A stretch of 64,000 nucleotides of DNA from Alicyclobacillaceae bacterium (GTDB lineage: Bacteria > Bacillota > Bacilli > Kyrpidiales > Kyrpidiaceae), in NCBI GenBank assembly GCA_029961045.1, contig JASBVN010000024.1, forward strand, positions 1 to 64,000, read 5' to 3'. A model generated the notes under the pieces. The model saw only the letters and a list, made by a program, of their open reading frames with translations. It ran no database searches and had not been told where the DNA came from. Position 1 is the first letter of the stretch, and every line of letters begins with the position of its first letter. The position numbers and the translations under genes were made by a program. Below are positions 1 to 8,468 of this stretch, one piece after another.

Positions 1-30
1 GCCTGTCGCTCCGCTCGCCGGTCCGGCCTC

Positions 31-309
31 TCACGCACTTTTGACAGCTTCTTTCAGCGCCTTGCCGGGCCGGAATACCGGCGTTTTGCCCCCCGCGATT
101 TCAATCGTCTCTCCGGTTTGGGGGTTCCGCCCGACCCGCGCCGCCCGTTCCCGGACTTCAAAGCTGCCGAATCCGGTCAAGCCGACGCTTTCCCCCGCTT
201 GAAGAGCCTCCTGAATCGTTTCCAATACCGCATCCACGGCGGTTGCCGCCGCCTTTTTCGTCAGTCCGGATTTTTCCGCCACTTTTGCAATCAAATCCTG
301 TTTGGTCAT
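31..309 (-). CDS. hup: HU-family DNA-binding protein
   Basis: A 92-residue histone-like protein that bends and compacts DNA as a dimer in the nucleoid. It starts [19 protein letters not shown]. It carries the HU signature [13 protein letters not shown] followed by the beta-arm segment [12 protein letters not shown] and ends in the usual lysine-rich helix ([13 protein letters not shown]). The length is normal for HU. The ATG at 307-309 was chosen over a longer upstream frame because GGAAGGAGGTG lies just before it and HU proteins begin at this point. The next gene on the same strand is the acyl-CoA synthetase, about 120 bases upstream. Confidence 0.96.
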   Translation of the reverse strand: MTKQDLIAKVAEKSGLTKKAAATAVDAVLETIQEALQAGESVGLTGFGSFEVRERAARVGRNPQTGETIEIAGGKTPVFRPGKALKEAVKSA

Positions 310-433
310 CCGCCCACCTCCTTCCCGGAACGCTGCCGCTGTCCGGGCGGCGCCCGGCCGATCGTTCTTAGTTTCGCCGGAAATGGAGGCAAACAAACCT
401 GTTCGCAAGCCGGGCGGCACGGCGGTCGCTTCC

Positions 434-2002
434 CTACCGGCTTTCCCGCAACGCCCGGCGGAGCACTTTGCCCACCATCGTCTTGGGCAACTCGTCCCGG
501 AACTCCACCTGGGTCGGAACCTTAAAGGCCGCCATCCGCTCGCGGCAGAATTGGACGACCTCCTCTTGGGTCAGCGTCACCCCGGGTTTGCACACAATGA
601 AAGCTTTGACCGTTTCCCCGCGGTACGGGTCGGGCACACCCACCACCGCCGCCTCCTGCACGCCGGGATGAGTATAGAGAACCTCTTCCACTTCCCTGGG
701 ATAGACGTTGAAACCACTGGCGATGATCAAGTCTTTCTTGCGGTCGACGATATAATAATAGCCGTCTTCATCCCGGGTGGCGATGTCGCCGGTGTACAGC
801 CAACCGTCCCGCAACACCTGAGCCGTTTCCTCCGGCATGTTCCAATAGCCCTTCATGACCTGAGGACCGCGGACCACCAGTTCTCCGGCTTCCCCCGGAG
901 GCAGCTCTTTGGTCCCGGTGGCCGTGTCCACAATTCGCGCTTCGGTGCCCGGCAACACCTTCCCGATGCTCCCGACCTTTCGCGGGCCGCCGTACGGATT
1001 GGTGTGCGTCACCGGGCTGGCTTCACTCAACCCGTAGCCCTCCAGAATTTGCGCCCCCGTCTTCGCCTCGAAGGTCTTCAAGACTTCCACCGGCAACGGC
1101 GCCGATCCGCTGTTGCAAAGCCGGATGGAATCAATCCCGTATTCTTGCGCCTTCGGATGGGAATTGACCGCGATGTACATCGTCGGAACCCCGGGGAACA
1201 TGGTCGGCCGGCGGTTCTTGATGGTCTCCAGGACTTCGTCCAATTGGAACCGGGGCAACATCACCAAATTCGCCCCGACGGCGAGACCCAAGTTCATCCC
1301 GACGGTCATTCCGTACACGTGGAACAACGGCAAAACCAGAAGGACAACCTCTTCACCCGGCCGGATTGCGTCCCGGAAGTCCGCCAGGCACTGATATACA
1401 TTGGCGACCAAATTGCGGTGGGTCAACATCGCGCCTTTGGAACGCCCCGTCGTTCCTCCGGTATACTGTAAAACCGCCACATCCTCGGCCGGGTCGATTT
1501 CCACCTCCGGAGGTTCCCCTTGGGCGGACATCAACAGGGCTTCCACCGGCTGGAACCGCTCGTCCCCCGCCGTTTGAACCGGTCCCGGAAAATTCACCAA
1601 CACCGCCCGCTGCAAGCCCGTCTTGTCCCAAACGGCCTTGACTTTTTCCGCCAACGGCTCATAAACGACGATGACTTTGGGGCTCGAATCGACGAGGAGA
1701 TGTTCCAATTCGGCCCCGGTGTACATCGGGTTGACTTGGACCACGACGGCCCCCAGGGACAGGGCGGCATAGTAGGCGACGAGATAATGGGGACAGTTCG
1801 GCAGCATGATGGCCACCCGGTCGCCCTTCTGCACGCCCAGAGCGGCCAACCCGGCAGCCGCCCGCTTCACCATTCCCATCACCTGTCCGTACGTGAGGGT
1901 CACGTGATAAAACGAGACCGCAGGGCGGTCGGGAAAGCGTTCCGCCGTGGCCCGCAACATGGCGGGCAGCGAAATTTCCGGAAACGAGAAAGACGCCGTC
2001 AT
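434..2002 (-). CDS. fadD: Long-chain acyl-CoA synthetase (AMP-forming)
   Basis: An AMP-binding ligase of about 522 residues that activates a fatty acid to acyl-CoA through an acyl-adenylate. Visible family motifs are the ATP loop [16 protein letters not shown], the motif GYGLSEASP, the YTGD motif, the hinge [16 protein letters not shown], and the C-terminal [13 protein letters not shown] with the catalytic lysine. It has the usual length for FadD/LcfA enzymes. The ATG at 2000-2002 follows a GGGGTGAG ribosome site. A GTG ten codons upstream is possible but has no such site. It lies between a small unknown gene and hup on the same strand. Chain-length preference cannot be read. The acyl-CoA dehydrogenase near 55 kb belongs to another locus. 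Confidence 0.93.
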   Translation of the reverse strand: MTASFSFPEISLPAMLRATAERFPDRPAVSFYHVTLTYGQVMGMVKRAAAGLAALGVQKGDRVAIMLPNCPHYLVAYYAALSLGAVVVQVNPMYTGAELEHLLVDSSPKVIVVYEPLAEKVKAVWDKTGLQRAVLVNFPGPVQTAGDERFQPVEALLMSAQGEPPEVEIDPAEDVAVLQYTGGTTGRSKGAMLTHRNLVANVYQCLADFRDAIRPGEEVVLLVLPLFHVYGMTVGMNLGLAVGANLVMLPRFQLDEVLETIKNRRPTMFPGVPTMYIAVNSHPKAQEYGIDSIRLCNSGSAPLPVEVLKTFEAKTGAQILEGYGLSEASPVTHTNPYGGPRKVGSIGKVLPGTEARIVDTATGTKELPPGEAGELVVRGPQVMKGYWNMPEETAQVLRDGWLYTGDIATRDEDGYYYIVDRKKDLIIASGFNVYPREVEEVLYTHPGVQEAAVVGVPDPYRGETVKAFIVCKPGVTLTQEEVVQFCRERMAAFKVPTQVEFRDELPKTMVGKVLRRALRESR

Positions 2003-2081
2003 TCTCTCACCCCAGATCTTCAGGTTGACCACGAAAAGACCGGCCTACCAACCGGTCATTCGTCACAGGGCAGGAAAGGGC

Positions 2082-2474
2082 TTACGAAATCCGCACCAGT
2101 TCCCGCCCCCGAAACCGCAGTTCTCCACCTCCCCGCAAATGCAGAATCAACAGCCGAAACTCCGGCCGGAATTCGACCCGTTCGACCAACCCCGGGTGAA
2201 ACTCCAGGCGGCCTTCCGTATGGTTGCCGGGAATCTCCGGGTCGATCACCCAATATTCCGTCCGGCAAAGATCCATCAACCCCGTACCCCGTTGAACGGG
2301 CAAAATGCCCCGTACCGCCCCCGGCCCGCACGGGAAGCGGAATTCCACCTCCGAAGCCGCGAAGGCGTTGCAAAAAGCGTCGACAGCTTCCGAAATTCGG
2401 TTCTCGTCCAACAGTCTCCGGATCCGCTCCACCGCCTCGGGTTTGAGTTCGACAACGGCATGGCGAACGGGCAT
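2082..2474 (-). CDS. Conserved-looking hypothetical protein
   Basis: About 130 residues, family not recognised. The N-terminal half is charged and helical (ELKPEAVERIRRLLDENRISEAVDAF). The C-terminal half looks beta-rich, with an ERVEFRPEFRLLILHLRGGGELRF stretch of alternating residues. No signal peptide or membrane segment is seen. The ATG at 2472-2474 has AAGGA eight bases upstream; an ATG three codons earlier (2483) is possible but sits directly on that site. It precedes fadD on the same strand with a gap of about 80 bases, so co-transcription is plausible. No function is proposed. Confidence 0.6.
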   Translation of the reverse strand: MPVRHAVVELKPEAVERIRRLLDENRISEAVDAFCNAFAASEVEFRFPCGPGAVRGILPVQRGTGLMDLCRTEYWVIDPEIPGNHTEGRLEFHPGLVERVEFRPEFRLLILHLRGGGELRFRGRELVRIS

Positions 2475-2569
2475 TTGCCTCATCCTTTCTCTCTATTTCC
2501 ATTCCATTATAAAAGTCCCGGTTAAAATAAGGCAAGGAACCTCGCCTTTGGAAAAACCGCCCGAAACCC

Positions 2570-2599
2570 TGGAAAAGGAGATTCACTTTACTCTATACT
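2570..2599 (+). promoter_or_regulatory. Candidate sigma-A promoter for the pseudouridine synthase
   Basis: TGGAAA (2570-2575) and TATACT (2594-2599) are separated by 18 bases, about 65 bases before the synthase start. The -10 is strong and the -35 is weak, so this is a moderate call by eye. Confidence 0.4.
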
Positions 2600-2666
2600 G
2601 GAGTTCGCGGGAATCGCCGAAACCGGCCGGCGGTCTGAATCTCAAACCGGACAGAAGGTGGTACCC

Positions 2667-3413
2667 ATGCCTACCCAGCGGCTCGACCGGATTCTGACCC
2701 ACCTCGGCCTGGGATCGCGCCGGGAAATCAAAAAATGGGCCCGGGCCGGCCGAATCGAAGTGGACGGGCGGGTCGTCCGCGACCCTTCGGTCCACGTCGA
2801 TCCCGCCGTCCAAACCATCCGCGTCGACGGAAACCCGGTTCCGTATCGAACCTTCCTCTACCTCATGATGAACAAACCTCCCGGTGTCGTCTCGGCCACC
2901 CGGGACCCGATCCACCGGACGGTCATCGATCTCCTCGACGACCGGTACCGAAAAACCGGAATTTTTCCCGTGGGAAGGTTGGACATCGATACCGAAGGAC
3001 TGATGCTGTTGACGGACGACGGAAAACTGGCCCACGCCCTGCTGTCTCCCCGAAATCACGTGCCCAAGACTTACCTGGCCGAGATCGAAGGGGAGGCGAC
3101 GGAGGAGGACGTGCAAGCCTTTGCGCGGGGGGTCACGCTCGAAGACGGATACACCACCTTGCCGGCGGAATTGCGGATTCTGTCCTCCGGTCCCGTCTCC
3201 CGTGTAGAGGTGGTAGTCGTAGAAGGAAAATTCCATCAAATTAAGCGGATGTTCGCCGCGGTAGGCAAGCGGGTTCGCCACTTGCAACGCATCTCTTTCG
3301 GCGATCTGCGCCTGGATCCGGCGCTGCCCCCCGGTGCCTACCGCGAGCTGACGGAAGGAGAAATCGCCCTGTTACGGGCCCGAGCCAATCATTCGGGCAT
3401 CGGGCCGGTGTAA
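2667..3413 (+). CDS. Pseudouridine synthase, RsuA/RluB/RluF type
   Basis: A 248-residue enzyme that isomerises a uridine in ribosomal RNA. It starts with an S4 RNA-binding domain (QRLDRILTHLGLGSRREIKKW, RIEVDGRVV). The catalytic domain follows, with the motif GRLDIDTEGLMLLTDDG containing the catalytic aspartate and the closing EGKFHQIKRMFAAVGKRV. The length matches the family. The ATG at 2667 was chosen because AGAAGGTG precedes it by six bases; the GTG at 2658 overlaps that site. The exact target (16S or 23S position) is not visible. Its 3' end overlaps the convergent citrate synthase gene by 25 bases. Confidence 0.93.
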   Translation: MPTQRLDRILTHLGLGSRREIKKWARAGRIEVDGRVVRDPSVHVDPAVQTIRVDGNPVPYRTFLYLMMNKPPGVVSATRDPIHRTVIDLLDDRYRKTGIFPVGRLDIDTEGLMLLTDDGKLAHALLSPRNHVPKTYLAEIEGEATEEDVQAFARGVTLEDGYTTLPAELRILSSGPVSRVEVVVVEGKFHQIKRMFAAVGKRVRHLQRISFGDLRLDPALPPGAYRELTEGEIALLRARANHSGIGPV

Positions 3414-4498
3414 ACCGACTGGGGCCGGATCAACCGGTTGTCGGCGGCCTGTTCCAAGATATGGGCCGTCCAACCGGCCATCCGAGACAGAGTGAACGTC
3501 GGGGTGTAGAGTTCCTTGGGGAGTCCCACGGCCCGCAACACAGCGGCGGCATAGAATTCAACGTTCGTATACAAGCGGCGGCCGGGCTTGTATTCTTCGA
3601 GCAACCGGATGGCGACGTCCTCTACGTGCACGGCCAAATCCAGCCAAGGATCGTCTCCCGCCACCCGTTTCGCCACAATCGCCAACGCCTCGGCCCGGGG
3701 ATCGCGGGTCTTGTAAACCCGGTGCCCGAATCCCATCAGCCGTTCTCCCCGCTCCAGCAGGTTGCGCAAATAGGGTTCCGCATTTTCTTTGGTGCCGATC
3801 GCCTCGAGGGTTTCGTCCACTTCCGAAGGCGCGCCGCCGTGAAGGGGGCCTTTCATGGTGCCGATGGCGCTGGTCACCGCCGACGCCAAATCCGATCGAG
3901 TGGAGGTGGTTACCCGGGCGGAGAAGGTCGAGGCGTTCATCCCGTGCTCGGCGGTCAAAACCAAGTAAGCATCCAGGGCCGAAACGTGAGCCGGAGAAGG
4001 CTCCTTGCCGGAGAGCATATACAGGTAATTGGCCGTATGGCTCAAATCGTTCCGGGGTTCCACCGGCTCTTCCCCGTGAATCCGGCGGTACCGGTAGGTA
4101 ATGATGGTGGGCACCTTCGCGGTGACTTCCATCGCCTGCTCAATCGTAGGCGGCCAACCGTACGTTTCGTTCCCCACCGCCGACACCGCCGTGCGCAGGA
4201 CGCTCATCATGTCCACCTTCGGAGGGATGGCATCGATGATCGTTTTCAAATAGGACGGCAAGGGACGGTAGCCGGCCATCCGTTCGCGGAATTCCGACAG
4301 TTCACTTTCGTTTGGCAACTTCCCGAACCAAAGAAGATAGGCGACGTGTTCATACGTATACTGGAGAGCCAGGTCCTTCGCCCAATAACCCCGGTAGACC
4401 AAGCGGCCCCGTTCGCCGTCTACCAGTCCCAATTGCGTATCGGTGACCGTCACTCCTTCCAATCCTTTGTGGATCGTCAATTCCTGGGTCACTGCCAT
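3389..4498 (-). CDS. citA: Citrate synthase (CitA-like)
   Basis: A 369-residue enzyme that condenses oxaloacetate and acetyl-CoA to citrate, the entry step of the TCA cycle. Motifs of the Gram-positive type II/III synthases are visible: EHGMNASTFSAR, MKGPLHGGAPSEV, the active-site GFGHRVYKTRDPRAEA, and YKPGRRLYTNVEFYAA. Overall it resembles B. subtilis CitA more than the icd-linked CitZ. It is monocistronic here and far from icd and mdh (36 kb), unlike the citZ-icd-mdh operon of Bacillus. The ATG at 4496-4498 follows GAGGGAGAGTG. A 2-methylcitrate synthase role cannot be excluded from sequence alone. Confidence 0.93.
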   Translation of the reverse strand: MAVTQELTIHKGLEGVTVTDTQLGLVDGERGRLVYRGYWAKDLALQYTYEHVAYLLWFGKLPNESELSEFRERMAGYRPLPSYLKTIIDAIPPKVDMMSVLRTAVSAVGNETYGWPPTIEQAMEVTAKVPTIITYRYRRIHGEEPVEPRNDLSHTANYLYMLSGKEPSPAHVSALDAYLVLTAEHGMNASTFSARVTTSTRSDLASAVTSAIGTMKGPLHGGAPSEVDETLEAIGTKENAEPYLRNLLERGERLMGFGHRVYKTRDPRAEALAIVAKRVAGDDPWLDLAVHVEDVAIRLLEEYKPGRRLYTNVEFYAAAVLRAVGLPKELYTPTFTLSRMAGWTAHILEQAADNRLIRPQSVYTGPMPE

Positions 4499-4550
4499 CA
4501 CTCTCCCTCTCGTCTTCGAAAACACCAAAAGTTCACCGATCTATAACACC

Positions 4551-4579
4551 AGTATAACAGCTTTTCTTCTCCGCTCCAA
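4551..4579 (-). promoter_or_regulatory. Sigma-A promoter of citA
   Basis: Read on the minus strand, TTGGAG (4579-4574), a 17-base spacer and TATACT (4556-4551) lie about 50 bases before the citA start. The rest of the roughly 250-base gap up to the ytaF-like gene shows no other gene. Confidence 0.7.
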
Positions 4580-4752
4580 TACAGTTCAAATCACTCATGA
4601 ACAGAATGTTACAGAACTGCACGTCGTGGTATAACACCGCACCGCATCCTCCGCCACAACGGGCGCCCCGCCCCGCGCACCTGTCCGACAACCCCCGGAC
4701 ACCCCTTCCATAGCATAGGTATGCCGGATCCGCCGGCGGGAGGGAGGATAGC

Positions 4753-5328
4753 GTGGCGGTGGAAACCCTGGCCCTTCTGATGCTCCTCGGAATCGGGTCC
4801 AACCTGGACAACATCGGAGTCGGGCTCTCCTACGGCCTGCGCAACGTGCGAATTCCCCACCTCCAGAACGCGGTCATCAACGGAATCGGCTTTCTATTCG
4901 CCGGAGCGGGGGCGGCGGCGGGACACTTCTTGGGGGCGTTCGCGGCGCCGCACGCCGCCGGCTGGATTTCAGCTTTCATCTTTTGCTCCCTCGGATTGGC
5001 CGCCGTCGTACGAACCATCCGGTCCCCTCGAGAGGCGATTCCGCATCCTTCTGATCCGGCCCGGTCCGGCCGGTCGATCGGGAGTTGGGAAACGGTGTTG
5101 TTGGGGTTGGCCCTGTCCGCAACCAACGCCGCCAGCGGAACCGGTGCCGGTGTATCGGGAATCGGGGCGCTTCCGGCGGGAATCGCCATCGGCCTCTGGG
5201 GGTACCTGTGTCTCTGGTGGGGCAACGCGTGGAGCCGATCGAAGGCGGCGGCGTTCTTGCGCCGGCACGGCGGATGGGCGTCCGGTCTCTTGCTCATTCT
5301 CGTGGGACTTCACCAAAGCATCGCCTGA
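4753..5328 (+). CDS. ytaF: YtaF/MntP-like integral membrane protein
   Basis: A 191-residue polytopic membrane protein with about six hydrophobic segments. The two related halves carry LLGIGSNLDNIGVGLSYGLRN (start) and LGLALSATNAASGTGAGVSG (middle), the duplicated pattern of the MntP/YtaF family. MntP exports manganese. YtaF is a sporulation-associated relative of unknown substrate, and in Bacillus it lies between mutM and coaE, which are adjacent here at 29 kb without it. The GTG start at 4753 follows AGGGAGG. The assignment to the family is good, the choice of YtaF over MntP is inference, and the transported ion is unknown. Confidence 0.75.
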   Translation: MAVETLALLMLLGIGSNLDNIGVGLSYGLRNVRIPHLQNAVINGIGFLFAGAGAAAGHFLGAFAAPHAAGWISAFIFCSLGLAAVVRTIRSPREAIPHPSDPARSGRSIGSWETVLLGLALSATNAASGTGAGVSGIGALPAGIAIGLWGYLCLWWGNAWSRSKAAAFLRRHGGWASGLLLILVGLHQSIA

Positions 5329-5351
5329 CGGTTTTCCAGTCCTCCTCTTAT

Positions 5352-5380
5352 TGTGCTTTCGGAGAACTGATTTTATAATG
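5352..5380 (+). promoter_or_regulatory. Sigma-A promoter of pspA
   Basis: TTGTGC (5352-5357), a 17-base spacer and a perfect TATAAT (5375-5380) lie about 70 bases before the pspA start. No ECF-type signature was recognised, so basal sigma-A transcription is inferred. Confidence 0.75.
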
Positions 5381-5449
5381 ATTGCAAAGGCTGGTAAACA
5401 CCTTGTTTCCGGTGCCACACAATGCCCAACCGGGGAAGGAGAGCCGCGC

Positions 5450-6121
5450 ATGGGGTTGTTTAAACGGCTGCGAGACATCAGTTTGGCCAACATCAACGCC
5501 CTGCTGGATAAGGTCGAAGATCCGGTGAAACTGCTCGATCAATATCTCCGCGACATGGAGGAAGATTTGCGGGAAGCAGAAGAAGCGGTCGCCAAGGCGA
5601 TCGCCGTCGAAAAGAAGTTGAAGGCCCAGTACGAAGAAGCCCGCAGTCTCGCCGAGAAACGGGCAAAGCAAGCGGAGGAGGCGGTACTTGCCGGAAAAGA
5701 CGACCTGGCCCGCCGCGCCCTCGCCGATAAGCGGGAACAGGAAGCCAAAGCCCGAGACCTCCAACAACAGTACGAGGCGGCCAAGCAAAACGCCGATGCC
5801 CTGCGGGAAAAACTGGCCGAGATGAAAGAAGAAATCGACAAAATGAAAAACAAACGCGATACCCTTGTCGCCCGGGCGGAGGCAGCCAAAGCCCAGAAGG
5901 GCATCAACCAGGTTCTTTCCGGCATCGGCACGGATGGGGCGGTTCGCGATTTTCAAAGAATGGAAGAAAAGGTGCTGCAATTAGAAGCCGAGGCGGAAGC
6001 ATCCGGAGAAATCTACCGGAGAGAGAGGTCCCTGGACGACGAACTCCGGGATTTGCGCCGGGACGCGGACGTCGAGGAGGAATTGGCCGCCCTGAAAGCC
6101 AGACTGAATAAAACGGAGTAG
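5450..6121 (+). CDS. pspA: PspA/IM30 family membrane-stress protein
   Basis: A 223-residue, almost entirely helical coiled-coil protein of the PspA/IM30/LiaH family, which oligomerises on the inner face of the membrane and protects it against leakage. It starts with the amphipathic membrane-binding helix MGLFKRLRDISLANINALLD followed by the family motif DPVKLLDQYLRDME. Long Glu/Lys/Ala heptads cover residues 30-200. The ATG at 5450 follows GGGGAAGGAGAG; a longer in-frame extension upstream is not supported. It heads a four-gene stress module (DUF350, DUF4178-like, DUF4247-like), but an intrinsic terminator lies between it and the next gene. Confidence 0.95.
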   Translation: MGLFKRLRDISLANINALLDKVEDPVKLLDQYLRDMEEDLREAEEAVAKAIAVEKKLKAQYEEARSLAEKRAKQAEEAVLAGKDDLARRALADKREQEAKARDLQQQYEAAKQNADALREKLAEMKEEIDKMKNKRDTLVARAEAAKAQKGINQVLSGIGTDGAVRDFQRMEEKVLQLEAEAEASGEIYRRERSLDDELRDLRRDADVEEELAALKARLNKTE

Positions 6122-6146
6122 CGGGTTCAAGCCGTGGGCCCGCAGC

Positions 6147-6175
6147 CGGGGAGATCGCCGTCTCCCCGTTTTTTT
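6147..6175 (+). terminator. Intrinsic terminator after pspA
   Basis: A perfect 8-bp stem CGGGGAGA/TCTCCCCG with a 6-base loop is followed by seven T residues. It sits between pspA and the DUF350 gene, so full-length transcripts of the downstream genes need read-through or a separate promoter. Confidence 0.9.
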
Positions 6176-6189
6176 GAGGGGGGAAGAGT

Positions 6190-6600
6190 TTGACACTCAC
6201 CTGGCACCAATTCGTCGCCATGGGCGTGTGGTTCGGGCTGGCCGTCGTCACGTTGTTCATCCTCATGGCCCTAGACGTTTTGTTGACCCGTTACAACGAT
6301 TTCGAACTCATCCGGAACGGCAGCACGGCGGTCGCCATCCGTTTTATCTGCAAGCTCGGAGCCCAGGCCCTCATCATTTCGCGATCCATGACGGTCAACC
6401 AAACGGTCTGGGACGCCGTGGTCTTGTCCTTTTACGCTTTTATTTTGCTGTTGATCCTACAATGGATCTTCGACGGCTTGATGAAACTCCTGTTTCACAT
6501 CGACATGGCCCGCAACATCGCCGAAAACCACACGCCCAGCGGCCTTCTCGCCGGAGGTCTCCAGCTGGTCGGGGCGGTCATCCTGATGGGATCCATGTGA
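6190..6600 (+). CDS. DUF350-domain membrane protein (YjfL-like)
   Basis: A 136-residue membrane protein with four hydrophobic segments, for example near residues 8-30 and in the ILLLILQW and LLAGGLQLVGAVIL regions. It matches the DUF350/YjfL pattern of two paired-helix units. The molecular function of the family is unknown; it recurs next to PspA-type proteins. The TTG start at 6190 is preceded by GAGGGGGGAAGAG; an ATG ten codons in (6220) would cut into the first membrane helix. It lies just downstream of the pspA terminator and 12 bases before the next gene. Confidence 0.8.
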   Translation: MTLTWHQFVAMGVWFGLAVVTLFILMALDVLLTRYNDFELIRNGSTAVAIRFICKLGAQALIISRSMTVNQTVWDAVVLSFYAFILLLILQWIFDGLMKLLFHIDMARNIAENHTPSGLLAGGLQLVGAVILMGSM

Positions 6601-6612
6601 GGAGGGGATCCA

Positions 6613-7125
6613 ATGTCCGTCTGGCGGAGAATGACCGATCTGTGGCGCAGCCGCGAAACTCGCCCCTTGGCGCCGGAAAAAAAACTGACGACCCTTCGCA
6701 CCGGCGACATCGTCCAAATCGAACTGGCGGAATACGTCGTAGAAGCGTTTGCCGCGTTCAACGCCGTCCGGAGCGTCCATTATCTCCTAAAGGACGGCAA
6801 TACCCGCCGGCATTTGGTCGTGGAGCAGGGAGAAGGACTCGTCCTCAGACTTTTTGAGACCCTGGACGGGCGCCTGGACCGGATCGATGAGATCCCCGAA
6901 ACGGTGGAAGTGGACGGGGTCCTCTACCACCTTGAATCCCAGCAACAATCCCCTGCCTGGGTCGAGGGTCCGATGCACCTCGTACACGGCGAACCGGTGT
7001 ACATTTGGAACCACCAGAGCGACGACCGGCGCCTGTTCCGGGTGGAGTGGCAAAATGGCAAGACGTGGTTTGGCCTGGGCCGGTTTGTGGAAGAGTACGA
7101 CGCGAGGATTGTCGCCGGAACATGA
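6613..7125 (+). CDS. DUF4178-like cytoplasmic protein
   Basis: A 170-residue soluble protein with no signal peptide or membrane helix. It is beta-rich, with short motifs LRTGDIVQIEL, YLLKDGNTRRHLVVEQGE, YHLESQQQSPAWVEG and WQNGKTWFGLGRFVEEYDA. The W...G...EY pattern and its position between DUF350 and DUF4247 genes suggest the DUF4178 family, whose function is unknown. The ATG at 6613 follows GAGGAGGGGATCC. Its stop overlaps the start of the next gene as ATGA, so translation is probably coupled. The family call is from memory of the neighbourhood plus motif shape and should be tested by a profile search. Confidence 0.65.
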   Translation: MSVWRRMTDLWRSRETRPLAPEKKLTTLRTGDIVQIELAEYVVEAFAAFNAVRSVHYLLKDGNTRRHLVVEQGEGLVLRLFETLDGRLDRIDEIPETVEVDGVLYHLESQQQSPAWVEGPMHLVHGEPVYIWNHQSDDRRLFRVEWQNGKTWFGLGRFVEEYDARIVAGT

Positions 7126-7853
7126 GAGGTTTTCTTCGATCCGTCCGGCGGTGGGGGCTCCTCGTCCTGGTCCTTGCGGTGTTGTTGGCCGGTTGCGGCG
7201 CGATGGACTACGTCTCCAAGACGTATCCCTTGGAATCCGCGAATCAATCGGGCGGAGGCATGCAAAAGGTCTATCGCGCGGAAAACAAATCGGTACCGGA
7301 AGTGGCCCGCGAGCTCCGGGAACAGGAGGCTCCCGAGGAAGTATCGAAAGAATCGGCCCAGGAAATGTTCTTGGTCTACCGCGATCGCCTCATCCATCTT
7401 CAGCAAGATCCTGAGCGCCCGCAGGACACCCTGATCGAGATCGACGACAATCAGTTTGTCAAGGAACATTACGACCCGTCTTTCCTGGAGGGATTTTTGC
7501 TCGCCTCCACCCTCGACCGGATATTCGGCGGAGGGTGGCATTTCGGAGGAGGATCCTTCGGCCACTACCGGGGTTACCGGTGGGAACCTCACGCGCCGGC
7601 CCCTCCACCCGCTTCCGAATCTCCGGGGATGAAAAAACCGCCGGCGGAACCGCCGAAAACCGTAGCGGGGACGGGCTCGTTCACGCGGCGGACGGACCTT
7701 CCTTCCGCCAATCCGCCGCAGACCGAAACGGTTCGATCGGGCGGCGAGTCTTCGAAAACGGCCGTGTCGGCGGGGGACCGGCCGTCCCGGTCCGTGTCTT
7801 CTCCCCCGAAGGTGAGCAAGGGATCAACGGGTTCTTTTACCCGCAGGAGATAA
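7122..7853 (+). CDS. DUF4247-like lipoprotein
   Basis: A 243-residue predicted lipoprotein. The signal sequence RRWGLLVLVLAVLLAGC ends in the lipobox LAGC, so the mature protein should be anchored outside the membrane. A folded core (VYRAENKSVPEVARELRE, SKESAQEMFLVYRDRLIHLQQ, DTLIEIDDNQFVKEHYD) resembles DUF4247. It is followed by a Gly/Trp/His-rich segment and a Pro/Ser/Thr-rich tail that contains TGSFTRR twice (mid-tail and C-terminus). The ATG overlaps the previous stop (ATGA, 7122-7125). It closes the pspA module and is followed by a terminator. Function unknown; a surface partner for the PspA system is inference. Confidence 0.7.
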   Translation: MRGFLRSVRRWGLLVLVLAVLLAGCGAMDYVSKTYPLESANQSGGGMQKVYRAENKSVPEVARELREQEAPEEVSKESAQEMFLVYRDRLIHLQQDPERPQDTLIEIDDNQFVKEHYDPSFLEGFLLASTLDRIFGGGWHFGGGSFGHYRGYRWEPHAPAPPPASESPGMKKPPAEPPKTVAGTGSFTRRTDLPSANPPQTETVRSGGESSKTAVSAGDRPSRSVSSPPKVSKGSTGSFTRRR

Positions 7854-7857
7854 GGAG

Positions 7858-7884
7858 GCCGGGGCTGCGGGGCCCCGGCTTTTT
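7858..7884 (+). terminator. Intrinsic terminator of the pspA module
   Basis: Stem GCCGGGGC/GCCCCGGC (8 bp, loop of 6) followed by five T residues, four bases after the DUF4247-like gene and just before the convergent lutC end. Confidence 0.85.
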
Positions 7885-8468
7885 CACCGGTCCTCGAGGA
7901 ACAAGACCCCTACCCTCCCCGGGCCGTGTACTCCCACCGTCAAGTCGTTTTCGATATCCGCCGTGCGACTCGGCCCGGTGATCAAATTCACGGAAGAAGG
8001 CAAGCGGTGCCTTCCCAGCTCCCGCATCACTTCCGCCAGTCCGGGAACGAGCCGGGATACGGGCACCACGGCGAGGTGGGCGGGCGGCAACAGACTCACC
8101 GAGCGGGCGGTGTCGCCACCCGACAACAAGACCACCGTACCGGGTTCCGCCGCCGCAAAGTGGGCGGCGGTGATCCCCAGGTCGGCCCGTTCCGCAATCT
8201 CCACGATCCGATCGCGATCGGCCCCCGCTTTCCACACGTAAACCTCGGCGCCGAGACGCTTCAAGTGTTCATCCAAGGCCAATTCCTCCAAGAGCGGATC
8301 GTTCCACCGCACCACCGTCCGGCCGGCCGGATTTCCGAGAAATGCGACGATCTTTTCCGCCGCCCGTGCCGAAACGGCGATCTCCGCCTCGCCGCCGAGG
8401 GCCGTCCAATTGGCGATAAATTGTTCCACAAGCTCCCTTTGATCGCCGTCCCGCGGCGGTTCACCCAT
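7884..8468 (-). CDS. lutC: Lactate utilization protein C
   Basis: A 194-residue LUD-domain protein, third subunit of the iron-sulfur L-lactate oxidase complex LutABC that converts lactate to pyruvate. Family features are the GITAAHFAAAEPGTVVLLSG and LPPAHLAVVPVSRLVPGL segments and the C-terminal ITGPSRTADIENDLTVGVHGP. Length and features fit LutC. The ATG at 8466-8468 has GGGAGGAAAGG upstream, and the start overlaps the end of lutB by eight bases. It is the last gene of lutABC. No LutR-type GntR regulator is present in the window. Confidence 0.94.
   Translation of the reverse strand: MGEPPRDGDQRELVEQFIANWTALGGEAEIAVSARAAEKIVAFLGNPAGRTVVRWNDPLLEELALDEHLKRLGAEVYVWKAGADRDRIVEIAERADLGITAAHFAAAEPGTVVLLSGGDTARSVSLLPPAHLAVVPVSRLVPGLAEVMRELGRHRLPSSVNLITGPSRTADIENDLTVGVHGPGRVGVLFLEDR

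Noticed and set aside
343..357. GC hairpin CCGGGC-GGC-GCCCGG between fadD and hup
   Set aside because: Short stem, no T tract, common in GC-rich DNA; not called a terminator.
4609..4635. Plus-strand promoter for the ytaF-like gene (TTACAG, TATAAC)
   Set aside because: The spacer is only 15 bases and the match to consensus is modest; not reported as a feature.
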